Shown one piece after another: positions 18,244-26,198 of a DNA stretch of 42,653 bases. Position 1 is the first letter of the stretch, and the number at the start of each line of letters is the position of its first letter. The position numbers and the translations under genes are program-made. Under the pieces are notes generated by a model, which worked only from the letters and a program-made list of their open reading frames with translations, had not been told where the DNA came from and searched no databases. The DNA comes from an uncultured Alphaproteobacteria bacterium (GTDB taxonomy: Bacteria; Pseudomonadota; Alphaproteobacteria; HIMB59; GCA-002718135): positions 1 to 42,653 of the forward strand of contig CACDMT010000008.1 of the NCBI GenBank assembly GCA_902553945.1. Reading direction: 5' to 3'.

Positions 18244-18599
18244 TAGCTACCCCGATAAGTTGTATAACTCCACGGGGTAATTAATAAAGGAACGTGATAA
18301 TGTTCATCTATTTTGTTTATTCCAAATCTTATTATTACATCGTCAAGAAAGAATGGTTTTTCAAGATTTGTATATTCACTAAAGTAACTCCCGCAAAGAA
18401 ATAATAACTCATATTTACCCTCTAAAAATTTCTCTTTTTCAAGAATAGGGCCTTCACATCTGCCATCATTGTTTAGTCTGAAATCGTTAAGTTTAATCTT
18501 ATTTTCACCTTCTATCTTAAACAAAGATCCTTGAATTCCTGACCCAGGTTTTCCATTGTATGTATCCAGCACATGAGTTGTTAAATATCCTTTAGACAT
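18243..18599 (-). CDS. hiuH: 5-hydroxyisourate hydrolase (transthyretin-like)
   Basis: This enzyme hydrolyses 5-hydroxyisourate, the PuuD product, to OHCU. The 118-residue length is standard. Signature segments are 'LTTHVLDTYNGKPGSGI' at the N-terminus (His near residue 8), the mid 'GRCEGPIL' (Arg about 49) and the diagnostic C-terminus 'PLLITPWSYTTYRGS', where the YRGS tail separates HIUase from transthyretin. No signal peptide is visible, so it is cytoplasmic. It is the first gene of the minus arm, starting 54 bases from puuE on the other strand. Confidence 0.95.
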   Translation of the reverse strand: MSKGYLTTHVLDTYNGKPGSGIQGSLFKIEGENKIKLNDFRLNNDGRCEGPILEKEKFLEGKYELLFLCGSYFSEYTNLEKPFFLDDVIIRFGINKIDEHYHVPLLITPWSYTTYRGS

Positions 18600-18653
18600 A
18601 ATAATATTTCTTTTATACAGTATTTATTTAAATATTAAATCAAGCATTTATGT
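18600..18653. promoter_or_regulatory. Divergent intergenic region between hiuH and puuE, likely bidirectional promoter
   Basis: These 54 bases separate the start codons of the two arms of the purine pathway, so both promoters must lie here or extend into the coding ends. It is almost purely A/T and includes a perfect 10-bp palindrome TATTTAAATA at 18625-18634, which may be chance at this base composition. I cannot assign -35 and -10 boxes with confidence. The position makes it the obvious place for shared regulation of the pathway. Confidence 0.5.
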
Positions 18654-19565
18654 ATGAAAGACAATAGAAATTACATTGGATATGGAGCTAAGGATTTTAG
18701 TTTTGAATGGCCTAATAAAAGTAAACTAGCTCTTCAATTTGTTTTAAATTATGAAGAGGGTGCTGAAAATTCAATACTTAATGGTGATCAATCTTCAGAA
18801 ACATTTCTTTCAGAGATAATTAACGCAAAACCTATTGTTGGAAACAGACACATGAATATGGAGTCTATATATGAGTATGGTTCTAGAAGAGGGTTTTGGA
18901 GAATTCATAAAGAATTTAATAAAAGAAAATTACCATTAACAATATTTGGTGTTGGAATGGCTTTGGAAAAAAATCCAGATGTCTGTGAACAAATTATTAA
19001 ATCAAACTATGAAGTTGCTAGCCATGGTTATAGGTGGATAGATTACCAAAATATTGATCAGCAAACTGAAAAAGAACACACTATATTATGTAATAATTTA
19101 ATTAAAAAAATATTTGGTTATTACCCTTCAGGTTGGTATACTGGAAGAACTAGTCCTAATACAAGAAAAATTATTTTGGAAAATACTAACATTATTTATG
19201 ATAGTGATTCATATGCAGATGATATACCTTACTGGATAAGTCATAATAATAAAAAACATTTAATAATTCCATATTCATTAGATAATAATGATATGAGGTT
19301 TACAACAAATCAAGGATTTAATACAGGAGATGATTTTTTTAATTATTTAAAAAATTCTTTTGATACTCTCTACAATGAATCTGTTGAATATAATTTACCA
19401 AAAATGATGAGTGTAGGTTTACATTGTAGAATAATTGGAAGACCAGGTAGGTTTCTTTCTTTAGTAAAATTTCTAGATTATGTTGAAAGTTTCAAAGATA
19501 TTTGGATTTGCAAAAGAAAAGATATAGCTGAATATTGGTATTCAAACTTTAATAATGAATATTAA
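18654..19565 (+). CDS. puuE: Allantoinase PuuE (polysaccharide-deacetylase fold)
   Basis: PuuE hydrolyses S-allantoin to allantoate and belongs to the polysaccharide deacetylase/NodB superfamily, not to the metal-dependent amidohydrolase allantoinases. The 303 residues begin with the family pattern 'YIGYGAKDFSFEWPNKSKLA' followed by 'QFVLNYEEGAENSILNGD'. Later come 'MESIYEYGSRRGFWRIH' (about 62), 'VASHGYRWIDYQ' (about 122) and 'GWYTGRTSPNTR' (about 160). A nearer ATG at 18650 leads to a stop after five codons, so the 18654 ATG is the start. The 3' end overlaps uraD by 11 bases. Confidence 0.94.
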   Translation: MKDNRNYIGYGAKDFSFEWPNKSKLALQFVLNYEEGAENSILNGDQSSETFLSEIINAKPIVGNRHMNMESIYEYGSRRGFWRIHKEFNKRKLPLTIFGVGMALEKNPDVCEQIIKSNYEVASHGYRWIDYQNIDQQTEKEHTILCNNLIKKIFGYYPSGWYTGRTSPNTRKIILENTNIIYDSDSYADDIPYWISHNNKKHLIIPYSLDNNDMRFTTNQGFNTGDDFFNYLKNSFDTLYNESVEYNLPKMMSVGLHCRIIGRPGRFLSLVKFLDYVESFKDIWICKRKDIAEYWYSNFNNEY

Positions 19566-20064
19566 TAACATTAATCAAATAGATAAAATTGATTTTATAT
19601 CTTCTTTTGAAAACATATTCGAAGAATCGAAATTTATTACTGAAATAGTTGAAACCAAAAGACCTTTTAAAAATAAGAATCACATGATTTCAAACTTCTT
19701 AATGATATTTGATGATCTGGAACAAGAAATTAAAATAAATATTATAAAAAAACACCCAGACTTAGCTGATAAAGTTAAAATAAATAAAGGATTGTCGAGA
19801 TTATCTGATGACGAACAAAGTCGATCTGGTTTAAAAGATTGTACAGAAGACGAATTTCTTATGTTTCAAAAGTTAAATTATAATTTTAAAGAAAAATTCA
19901 ATATCCCATTTATTTTGGCTGTTCGTAATAAAAATAAAAATGAAATTATTGAAGATTTTAAAAATAGACTTAATAATAGTGATGTTGAAAAAGAAATAGA
20001 AATATCAATTAATCAAGTCAGAGAAATTGCTAAATTAAGATTAGAGGAAATAATTAATGAATAA
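19555..20064 (+). CDS. uraD: OHCU decarboxylase (UraD)
   Basis: UraD decarboxylates 2-oxo-4-hydroxy-4-carboxy-5-ureidoimidazoline to S-allantoin, giving the stereoisomer that allantoinase uses. The 169-residue all-helical protein carries 'IIKKHPDLADKV' (about 62-73), with the catalytic His, and 'LSDDEQSRSGL' (about 82), the counterpart of the family's S-x-x-E-Q-x-x-A-G-L, where Ser replaces Ala. It also has 'FNIPFILAVRNKNKNEII', the usual substrate-binding loop. It overlaps puuE by 11 bases and alc by 8. The gene is separate, not fused to PuuE or HiuH as in some bacteria. Confidence 0.93.
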   Translation: MNINNINQIDKIDFISSFENIFEESKFITEIVETKRPFKNKNHMISNFLMIFDDLEQEIKINIIKKHPDLADKVKINKGLSRLSDDEQSRSGLKDCTEDEFLMFQKLNYNFKEKFNIPFILAVRNKNKNEIIEDFKNRLNNSDVEKEIEISINQVREIAKLRLEEIINE

Positions 20065-21040
20065 AAAATACATTCAGAAAAATTATATCAATCTATGTAG
20101 TCCAGTTATGGGTACAAAAATTTATGATTATTCTGATCAGTTTTTTGGATTAGCGAGCAGATTGTTAAAGGATGAGCCTCCAGTGTTTAAAGACGGCGTA
20201 TATGACAAAAATGGTAAATGGATGGATGGATGGGAAACAAGAAGAAAAAGAGTTAAAGGAAATGACTTTGTAATAATTAAATTAGGCTTGCCTGGTAAAA
20301 TTAGTTTTGCCGAAATTGATACAAGTTATTTTAATGGAAACCAACCACAATATGCAAGTATTGATGCTTGTTATATAGATAAAAAATCAAAAAAATTTAA
20401 ATGGTCCAATCTTCTATCTAAGCAAAAATTAAAACCAGACGCAAAACATGGATTTAAAATATTAAATTCAAAAAAAATATTTAATTTCATAAGGTTAAAT
20501 ATTTATCCAGACGGTGGTGTGGCAAGATTAAAACTTCTTGGTGATGTAGTTGTAGATAAAATTAAGTTTTCAAAAAATAAATTTGATTTACTTAATGTTC
20601 TTAAAGGTTCCAAAATTGTAGCTTGTAGTGATGAGCATTTTGGAAAAGCAGAAAATTTACTTTTACCATTTAAATCTAGAAATATGGGTAATGGTTGGGA
20701 AACAAAAAGAAGAAGAGGGGCAGGTTTTGATTGGGTGATAATTAAATTGGGAAAACCAGGATTTATTGAAAAATTTGATATTCAAACTCATCATTTTAAA
20801 GGTAATTTTCCATCACATTGTTCAGTTCAAGGTTTTTTTTCAATTAAAAATATAAATATTAATTCAGTTGTTAATAATAGCAAAAAGTGGGAATATTTAA
20901 TTAAAAACATAGAATTAAAAGCGCATTCTTCAATTAAAAAACAAGTTACAAAAAAATCAAAAAAAATAAATTATTTAAAACTCAATATCTATCCTGATGG
21001 AGGTATATCTCGAATAAGATCTTTGGGAAAGATTGCGTGA
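20057..21040 (+). CDS. alc: Allantoicase
   Basis: Allantoicase splits allantoate into S-ureidoglycolate and urea. The 327 residues contain the family's internal duplication of a jellyroll domain. The first copy (about 30-165) has 'MDGWETRRKR' and 'IIKLGLPGKI'. The second (about 190-325) has 'GNGWETKRRRGAGFDWVIIK'. Each copy ends in 'LNIYPDGG'. This repeat makes the call firm. Choosing allantoicase over allantoate amidohydrolase means that nitrogen is released as urea and not ammonia. It overlaps uraD by 8 bases and the next gene by 4. Confidence 0.94.
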   Translation: MNKKYIQKNYINLCSPVMGTKIYDYSDQFFGLASRLLKDEPPVFKDGVYDKNGKWMDGWETRRKRVKGNDFVIIKLGLPGKISFAEIDTSYFNGNQPQYASIDACYIDKKSKKFKWSNLLSKQKLKPDAKHGFKILNSKKIFNFIRLNIYPDGGVARLKLLGDVVVDKIKFSKNKFDLLNVLKGSKIVACSDEHFGKAENLLLPFKSRNMGNGWETKRRRGAGFDWVIIKLGKPGFIEKFDIQTHHFKGNFPSHCSVQGFFSIKNININSVVNNSKKWEYLIKNIELKAHSSIKKQVTKKSKKINYLKLNIYPDGGISRIRSLGKIA

Positions 21041-21531
21041 ATTATCAAATTAAAAATATAAATAATCAAAATTTTAAAAAGTTTGGTGATTTAATATCAA
21101 TAAAAGAAAAAAACTATGACGAAATTAATAAAAACACTACAAAAAGTTTTTTTGATTTGGCAAATATACAAATTGAAGGAGAGGATAAAAAGTCTCGTTT
21201 AAATATTTTTGAAGCCAAAAAAAGAATTTTTCCACTTCAAATTAATATGTTAGAAAATCATCCTTATAGTTCACAGGTTTTTTTACCTTTTTTGAATACA
21301 ACTTTTTTAGTTTTAGTTGCTCCAATTGCAATAAAACCAAACTTGGATGAAATTGAAATATTTAGAGTCACTGATGGTGATGGTATAAATTTTAACCCTA
21401 AAGTTTGGCATTTCCCATTAATTTCATTAGACAATGCTAAGTATATTACTATAGATAAAAAAGATGCAAAAACCAATATTGAGATCTATAATTTTGATAA
21501 ATCAGAAATTTTTGAATTAAATTATGAGTGA
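21037..21531 (+). CDS. allA: Ureidoglycolate lyase (AllA family)
   Basis: This enzyme cleaves ureidoglycolate to glyoxylate and urea, the last step of the pathway. The 164 residues match the AllA/ureidoglycolate hydrolase fold: 'FKKFGDLI' near the start, 'MLENHPYSSQVFLPF' (about 69-83), 'TTFLVLVAP' (about 86), and 'INFNPKVWHFPLISL' (about 117), which holds the conserved tryptophan-histidine of the cupin barrel. The start is GTG at 21037, overlapping the allantoicase stop as GTGA, so translation is likely coupled. It also overlaps the ABC ATPase gene by 8 bases, tying catabolism to transport. Confidence 0.9.
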   Translation: MNYQIKNINNQNFKKFGDLISIKEKNYDEINKNTTKSFFDLANIQIEGEDKKSRLNIFEAKKRIFPLQINMLENHPYSSQVFLPFLNTTFLVLVAPIAIKPNLDEIEIFRVTDGDGINFNPKVWHFPLISLDNAKYITIDKKDAKTNIEIYNFDKSEIFELNYE

Positions 21532-23029
21532 TTTAATTTTAGATATTCAAAATATTACTAAATCCTTTCCAAGAGTAATTGCTAATAATAAAGTTACTTT
21601 CGGTATTAAAAAAAATTCTGTTCATGCAATATTGGGTGAAAATGGAGCAGGTAAATCAACATTTGTTAAAATTTTATATGGATTATTAGAACCTGATGAA
21701 GGTTCTATTAAATATAATGATAAGTTTTTTAATGTAAATTCTCCTGCTGAAGCCAGAAAAAATGGAATTGGAATGGTTTTCCAACACTTTTCCTTGTTTG
21801 AATCCTTGTCAGTTAGAGAAAATTTAATTTTAGGAATAGATGAAACTATGTCATATTCAAACCTAGAAAAAAAATTAGAAAATATTAGTTCTAAATACAA
21901 TCTTCCATTAGATTTGGATGCGCCAATTACTTCATTATCAGCTGGAGAAAAACAACGAGTTGAAATTGTAAGGATTTTACTTCAAGATCCTCAAATTTTA
22001 ATTATGGATGAGCCAACCTCAGTCTTAACTCCACAAGAAGTTGAGAGTTTATTTGTAACTCTAAATGCTTTAGTCAAAGAAGGAAGAACAATATTATATA
22101 TTACTCACAAATTAGAAGAAGTAATATCTATTTGTGATACTGTTACAATAATGCGTAATGGTGAAGTTATTGATACTTCTTCAACATCTAATTTTACAGC
22201 AAAATCTCTAGCAACTAAAATGTTAGGTCAAAAACTCGATGATCTAAAAACAAGTTATGATCACATTAAAGATGAATATAACTTTGAAGTTAATAATATT
22301 TCTTGTAAATTTAATGACCCATTCCTTACAGATTTGAAAAATATTTCTTTTAAAGTTAGAGTTGGCGAAATTTACGGAATTGCTGGTGTTGCAGGTAATG
22401 GGCAATCAGAGTTAATGGATATATTAACAGGAGAAAATGTTAACATTACTTCAGGAGAAATAATTTTTAATAAAATTAATATTCAAAGCTTAGGTCCACA
22501 AAAAAGAAGAGATTTATCTATTTCATTTGTACCAGAAAATAGATTAGGACACAGTGCTGTTCCTGAGTTAAGTCTTTCTGAAAATATTTTATTAAGTCAA
22601 TTTCCAAAAAATAATTTTTTAAAGAATGGAATAATTCTTAAAAATAATATTGATGATTATGCAAATAATGTAATTAAAGATTTTAATGTAATAACTCCAG
22701 GAAATGATGCTAAAGCTTCTAGTTTATCCGGAGGCAATTTACAAAAATATGTTATTGGACGAGAAATATCTTCAAATCCTAAAATGTTAATAATTTCTCA
22801 TCCTACTTGGGGAATAGATGCTGGTGCAGAACATTCAATCAGAGAGTCGTTAATTGCACTTTCTCAAAACGGTACGTCAATAATTGTTATCTCTCAGGAT
22901 TTAGATGAACTTATAGAAATTACTCATAAAATTTCTGTAATTTATAATGGTAAATTATCAAATCCATTCAAAACAAATGAAGTTGAAATAGAAAAAATAG
23001 GTTTATTAATGGGTGGTAAAGATGAGTAA
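21524..23029 (+). CDS. BMP/nucleoside-class ABC importer, duplicated ATPase subunit
   Basis: This 501-residue protein has two fused ATPase domains, as in RbsA and the NupA/YufO family. The first is complete: Walker A 'GENGAGKSTFVKIL' (about 37), signature 'LSAGEKQRVEI' (about 138) and Walker B 'ILIMDEPTSVLTP' (about 155). The second (from about 255) has the usual degenerate P-loop 'GVAGNGQSELMD', an intact 'LSGGNLQKYVIGREI' and an altered Walker B 'MLIISHPTWGIDAG', so only one site is likely fully active. It overlaps allA by 8 bases. With two permeases and a BMP-type binding protein downstream it forms a complete importer, probably for purines or related compounds. Confidence 0.92.
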   Translation: MSDLILDIQNITKSFPRVIANNKVTFGIKKNSVHAILGENGAGKSTFVKILYGLLEPDEGSIKYNDKFFNVNSPAEARKNGIGMVFQHFSLFESLSVRENLILGIDETMSYSNLEKKLENISSKYNLPLDLDAPITSLSAGEKQRVEIVRILLQDPQILIMDEPTSVLTPQEVESLFVTLNALVKEGRTILYITHKLEEVISICDTVTIMRNGEVIDTSSTSNFTAKSLATKMLGQKLDDLKTSYDHIKDEYNFEVNNISCKFNDPFLTDLKNISFKVRVGEIYGIAGVAGNGQSELMDILTGENVNITSGEIIFNKINIQSLGPQKRRDLSISFVPENRLGHSAVPELSLSENILLSQFPKNNFLKNGIILKNNIDDYANNVIKDFNVITPGNDAKASSLSGGNLQKYVIGREISSNPKMLIISHPTWGIDAGAEHSIRESLIALSQNGTSIIVISQDLDELIEITHKISVIYNGKLSNPFKTNEVEIEKIGLLMGGKDE

Positions 23030-24092
23030 CTTTTTACCTACAATTGTTTCTAGATCTCAAAGTTCAAATATTATGAATTTTTTTGTGCCAATTATTGCTA
23101 TTGTTTTAACTTTAATAACTGGTTCAATTATTTTTTTATTATTAGGCTTTGATCCACTTTATGCCTTATATACTTTTTTTATATCACCCATCTCTTCTTC
23201 ATATGGAATATCTGAATTACTTGTAAAAGCAACCCCACTTGCTTTGATAGCTATTGGCTTAGCCTTTTGTTTTAAAAATAATATTTATAATATTGGTGCA
23301 GAAGGTCAGCTCACAATGGGTGCAATATTTGGAGGAGGAATAGGAATACTTTTTCACGATACAAATACATTTTGGCTTCTCCCCCTTATGATTATTGCAG
23401 GAGCAATAGGAGGTGCTCTTTGGGGACTTATTCCTGCACTTCTTAAAACTAAATTTAATACTAATGAAATTTTAACAAGTTTGATGTTAGTTTATGTTGC
23501 GCTATTTATTTTAGATTTTTTAGTTGTAGGCCCATGGAAAGATCCACATGGCTTTAGCTTTCCTAAATCTAGAGCATTCAGCGACTCTGGAAGAATGCCT
23601 TTGCTCTTTGACGGATTAAGAGTACATTTTGGATTAATTATAACTTTATTTTTAATATTTATTTCTTGGTTTGTTTTTTCAAAAACGATGTTAGGTTTTC
23701 AATTAAAGGTATCTGGCTTTAGTCCTAAAGCAGCAAGATATGCAGGTTTTAATCAAACAACACTTATATTTTTAGCTTTTGGAATTTGTGGCGCATTTGC
23801 AGGAATAGCAGGTTTATCAGAAGTATCAGGGCCAATTGGGTTATTGTATAGAGATATATCTCCTAATTATGGATTTACTGCAATTATAGTTGCATTTCTA
23901 GGTAGATTACATCCTTTAGGAATAATATTTGCCTCATTGATAATTGCTTTAACTTATTTAGGTGCTGAGGATGCTCAATTATTTTTACAAATCCCATCTG
24001 CTGTTGGATTTATTTTTCAAGGTTTAGTTTTGTTTTATTTATTAGGTGCTGAATTACTGATAAATTATAAATTATCATTTAAGAGAACTTAA
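23022..24092 (+). CDS. BMP/nucleoside-class ABC importer, permease subunit 1
   Basis: This is the first of two membrane subunits (YufP/NupB type) of the importer. The track starts at a GTG at 23013. I prefer the ATG at 23022, which lies five bases after a GGTGG Shine-Dalgarno-like stretch and overlaps the ATPase stop by 8 bases. About nine hydrophobic helices are visible, with the family segment 'YNIGAEGQLTMGAIFGGG' near residue 95, where the 'N-I-G-x-E-G-Q' signature of branched-chain/nucleoside-type permeases stands out. A cytoplasmic loop with 'NTNEILTSLMLVYVAL' follows. The gene ends by overlapping the next ATG by one base (TAATG). Confidence 0.9.
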   Translation: MSNFLPTIVSRSQSSNIMNFFVPIIAIVLTLITGSIIFLLLGFDPLYALYTFFISPISSSYGISELLVKATPLALIAIGLAFCFKNNIYNIGAEGQLTMGAIFGGGIGILFHDTNTFWLLPLMIIAGAIGGALWGLIPALLKTKFNTNEILTSLMLVYVALFILDFLVVGPWKDPHGFSFPKSRAFSDSGRMPLLFDGLRVHFGLIITLFLIFISWFVFSKTMLGFQLKVSGFSPKAARYAGFNQTTLIFLAFGICGAFAGIAGLSEVSGPIGLLYRDISPNYGFTAIIVAFLGRLHPLGIIFASLIIALTYLGAEDAQLFLQIPSAVGFIFQGLVLFYLLGAELLINYKLSFKRT

Positions 24093-24961
24093 TGAGTGTA
24101 GATTTAATTTTAGGTATTTTACAGATTGTTTTAATTGCAACTACACCTTTAGTATTTGCTGGAATTGGAGAACTTGTTACTGAAAAATCAGGAGTTTTAA
24201 ATTTAGGTGTTGAAGGCATGATGTTAGTTGGAGCTGTTACAGCTTTTGTAACACTTGTAATTACTGGAAGTTATTTTTTTGCCTTTTTCATTTCTTTATT
24301 ATCAGGTGTAGTTATGTCTGGTTTATTTGCATTTTTAGTTTTATTTTTAATGTCTAATCAAATTGCTACAGGTTTAGCATTAACAATTTTTGGCATCGGA
24401 TTAAGTTCAATGCTTGGAAAAGAATATATTGGTACTCCAATTAATGGATTATCACCTTGGTTTTTTGTAATTTTTTCTTTTGTTATTGTTTTCTTAGTCA
24501 GTTATTTTTTTTACAAAACAAAAATGGGACTAATTCTAAGAGCAGTTGGTGAGTCGCATAATTCAGCTCATGCATTAGGTTACAGCGTTATTAAAATTAG
24601 ATTTTTATCAATACTATTTGGAGGTTCAATGTGCGCATTAGCTGGTTCGTATATTTCAATATGTTATGCTCCAATGTGGCAGGAAGGAATGACAGCTGGA
24701 AGAGGATGGATCGCTCTTGCTTTAGTAGTTTTTGCTACTTGGAAGCCAGAGAGAGTATTAATAGGTGCATATATTTTTGGAGGTGTAACAATTCTGCAAA
24801 TGAATCTTCAAGCCTTAGGTTTGCGTTTTCCAGGTCAATTTTTTAGTATGGCGCCATATTTAGCAACAATTGTGGTTCTAGTACTTATTTCAAGTAATAG
24901 ACTAAGAATTAAGCTTAGTGCACCTGCTTCTCTAACTCTACCTTTTTATAAGGGTAGATAA
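24092..24961 (+). CDS. BMP/nucleoside-class ABC importer, permease subunit 2
   Basis: This is the second permease (YufQ/NupC type), 289 residues and about eight helices. Its signature 'GVLNLGVEGMMLVGAVTAF' (about 36) parallels the motif in permease 1. A cytoplasmic coupling segment ('GLILRAVGESHNSAHALGYS', about 147) and 'LVVFATWKPERVLIGA' follow. The C-terminal codons form one arm of a possible stem-loop at 24937-24958. It overlaps permease 1 by one base and is followed by the only sizeable gap in this operon, 96 bases before the binding protein. Confidence 0.9.
   Translation: MSVDLILGILQIVLIATTPLVFAGIGELVTEKSGVLNLGVEGMMLVGAVTAFVTLVITGSYFFAFFISLLSGVVMSGLFAFLVLFLMSNQIATGLALTIFGIGLSSMLGKEYIGTPINGLSPWFFVIFSFVIVFLVSYFFYKTKMGLILRAVGESHNSAHALGYSVIKIRFLSILFGGSMCALAGSYISICYAPMWQEGMTAGRGWIALALVVFATWKPERVLIGAYIFGGVTILQMNLQALGLRFPGQFFSMAPYLATIVVLVLISSNRLRIKLSAPASLTLPFYKGR
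24937..24958 (+). other. Possible stem-loop at the 3' end of permease 2
   Basis: TCTACCTT and AGGGTAGA pair over eight positions (one G-T wobble) around the loop TTTATA, and a short T run follows about ten bases after the stem. It overlaps the last codons of the permease. It could act as a weak attenuator or as an RNA-processing or stability element that sets the binding protein apart from the upstream genes. The pairing is seen directly; the role is inferred. Confidence 0.35.
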
Positions 24962-25044
24962 ATATCCACTCTTTTTTAAATTAATCTAATGCAGAATCAT
25001 TGAACTAACTCTAAAAAAATCGTTGAGTAATCATTATATTTAGC

Positions 25045-25052
25045 AGGTGAGG
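25045..25052 (+). promoter_or_regulatory. Strong Shine-Dalgarno for the binding-protein gene
   Basis: AGGTGAGG lies five bases before the ATG at 25058. It is among the best matches to the anti-Shine-Dalgarno sequence in the window, where most genes have weak or no visible ribosome-binding sites. It fixes the start of the binding protein and fits the high expression usual for periplasmic binding proteins. Confidence 0.75.
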
Positions 25053-25057
25053 TTAAA

Positions 25058-26125
25058 ATGATTAAATTTATAACTATTATTTCAACTTTTTTAGTTTTTG
25101 CTTTTGGATCAGCCAATGCAGATCCTAAGAAGGTTGGTTTTATATACATAGGTCCTCCAGGTGATCATGGTTGGACTTACATGCATGATGTTGGTAGACA
25201 ATATATGGAGAGTCAATTGGGTGACTCTATAACTTCTACTTATATAGAAAATGTTCCAGAAAATGCTGATGCTGTTAGAGCAATAAGAAAATTAGCAGAT
25301 TCTGGTCATGACCTAATTTTCACTACTTCTTTCAATTATATGGATCAAACTCATGAGGTAGCAAAAGATTTTCCTGATATAAAATTTGAACATGCTACTG
25401 GCTACATTCAAGCAGACAATGTAGCTACATATTCAGCAAGATTTTATGAAGGCAGAATGATTGAAGGTCACATTGCAGGACATATGTCAAAAACTGGTAC
25501 TATTGGATATATAGCTTCTTTCCCAATTCCTGAAGTTGTAAGAGGTATTAATGCTTTTTATTTAGCTGCTGCTAAAATTAATCCAGATATTAAAATGAAA
25601 ATTATTTGGGTTTTCACTTGGTATGACCCAGGTAAAGAAGCAGATGCTGCAAACACTTTAATAAACCAAGGAGCAGATATTATTGTACAACATACTGATA
25701 CTTATGCTCCATGCCAAGCTGCTCAAAAAGCTGGAGTTTATGCATTTGGTCAAGCATCAAATCAAGAAGCTTTTTGTCCTGATGCCCATCTAACTTCAAT
25801 TGAAGATATTTGGGGGCCATATTATGCTGAAAGAGCTAAAGCTGTTGTAGATGGAACATGGTCTTCTGGAGATACTTGGGATGGTATGGATAAAGGTATG
25901 GTAGTTATGTCTCCATATAACACTAAATTAATGCCAACAGATCTTATTCAAGAAGCTGTTAATATGGAAGTTGGAATTAAAGATGGAACTTTACATCCGT
26001 TTACAGGTCCGATTTATAATCAGGCTGGTGAATTGGTTGTTCCTGAAGGTGAGGTTGCTCCCGATGGTATGTTATTGGGTATGAACTTTTATGTTCAAGG
26101 AATTGATGGCGAAGTACCACAATAA
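25058..26125 (+). CDS. BMP-family periplasmic substrate-binding protein
   Basis: This 355-residue protein is the solute receptor of the importer. A signal peptide (residues 1-21, cleaved after SANA) precedes 'KVGFIYIGPPGDHGWTYMHD', the opening of the Bmp/PnrA family that binds purine nucleosides and related ligands. Other typical parts are 'DLIFTTSFNYMDQTHEVAKD' (about 88), 'IGYIASFPIPEVVRGINAF' (about 149) and 'GADIIVQHTDTYAPC' (about 206). There is no lipobox cysteine, so it should be freely periplasmic as in Gram-negative bacteria. Operon context suggests the ligand is a purine base, urate, allantoin or a nucleoside; sequence alone does not decide. A terminator follows 14 bases after the stop. 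Confidence 0.88.
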   Translation: MIKFITIISTFLVFAFGSANADPKKVGFIYIGPPGDHGWTYMHDVGRQYMESQLGDSITSTYIENVPENADAVRAIRKLADSGHDLIFTTSFNYMDQTHEVAKDFPDIKFEHATGYIQADNVATYSARFYEGRMIEGHIAGHMSKTGTIGYIASFPIPEVVRGINAFYLAAAKINPDIKMKIIWVFTWYDPGKEADAANTLINQGADIIVQHTDTYAPCQAAQKAGVYAFGQASNQEAFCPDAHLTSIEDIWGPYYAERAKAVVDGTWSSGDTWDGMDKGMVVMSPYNTKLMPTDLIQEAVNMEVGIKDGTLHPFTGPIYNQAGELVVPEGEVAPDGMLLGMNFYVQGIDGEVPQ

Positions 26126-26139
26126 TTAATTAATTTTTT

Positions 26140-26168
26140 AAACCTCTCTCGTAATTGAGGGGGGTTTT
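26140..26168 (+). terminator. Rho-independent terminator after the importer operon
   Basis: AAACCTCTCTC pairs with GAGGGGGGTTT over 11 positions (two G-T pairs) around the loop GTAATT, and the U-rich side ends TTTT. G/C content is far above the surroundings. It lies between the binding protein and the phosphoribosyltransferase, so the latter probably has its own promoter in the 30 bases that follow or relies on read-through. It is the only clear intrinsic terminator I noticed in the window. Confidence 0.8.
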
Positions 26169-26198
26169 CTAATTATTATAAAATAAGGATCAATCTGA

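Noticed and set aside
17804-18280. 158-residue plus-strand ORF opposite xdhA
   Set aside because: It lies antisense to the iron-sulfur and early coding region of xdhA, which has firm motifs. The translation shows no domain and is cysteine/proline-rich as expected of a shadow.
18625-18634. TATTTAAATA palindrome as a transcription factor operator
   Set aside because: Short and all A/T, with no second copy seen near the other purine promoters; mentioned only within the intergenic feature.
21622-21900. 92-residue minus-strand ORF inside the ABC ATPase gene
   Set aside because: Antisense shadow over the first Walker A region; no independent support.
24631-24846. 71-residue plus-strand ORF in a second frame of permease 2
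   Set aside because: Out-of-frame shadow of a clearly conserved membrane protein.
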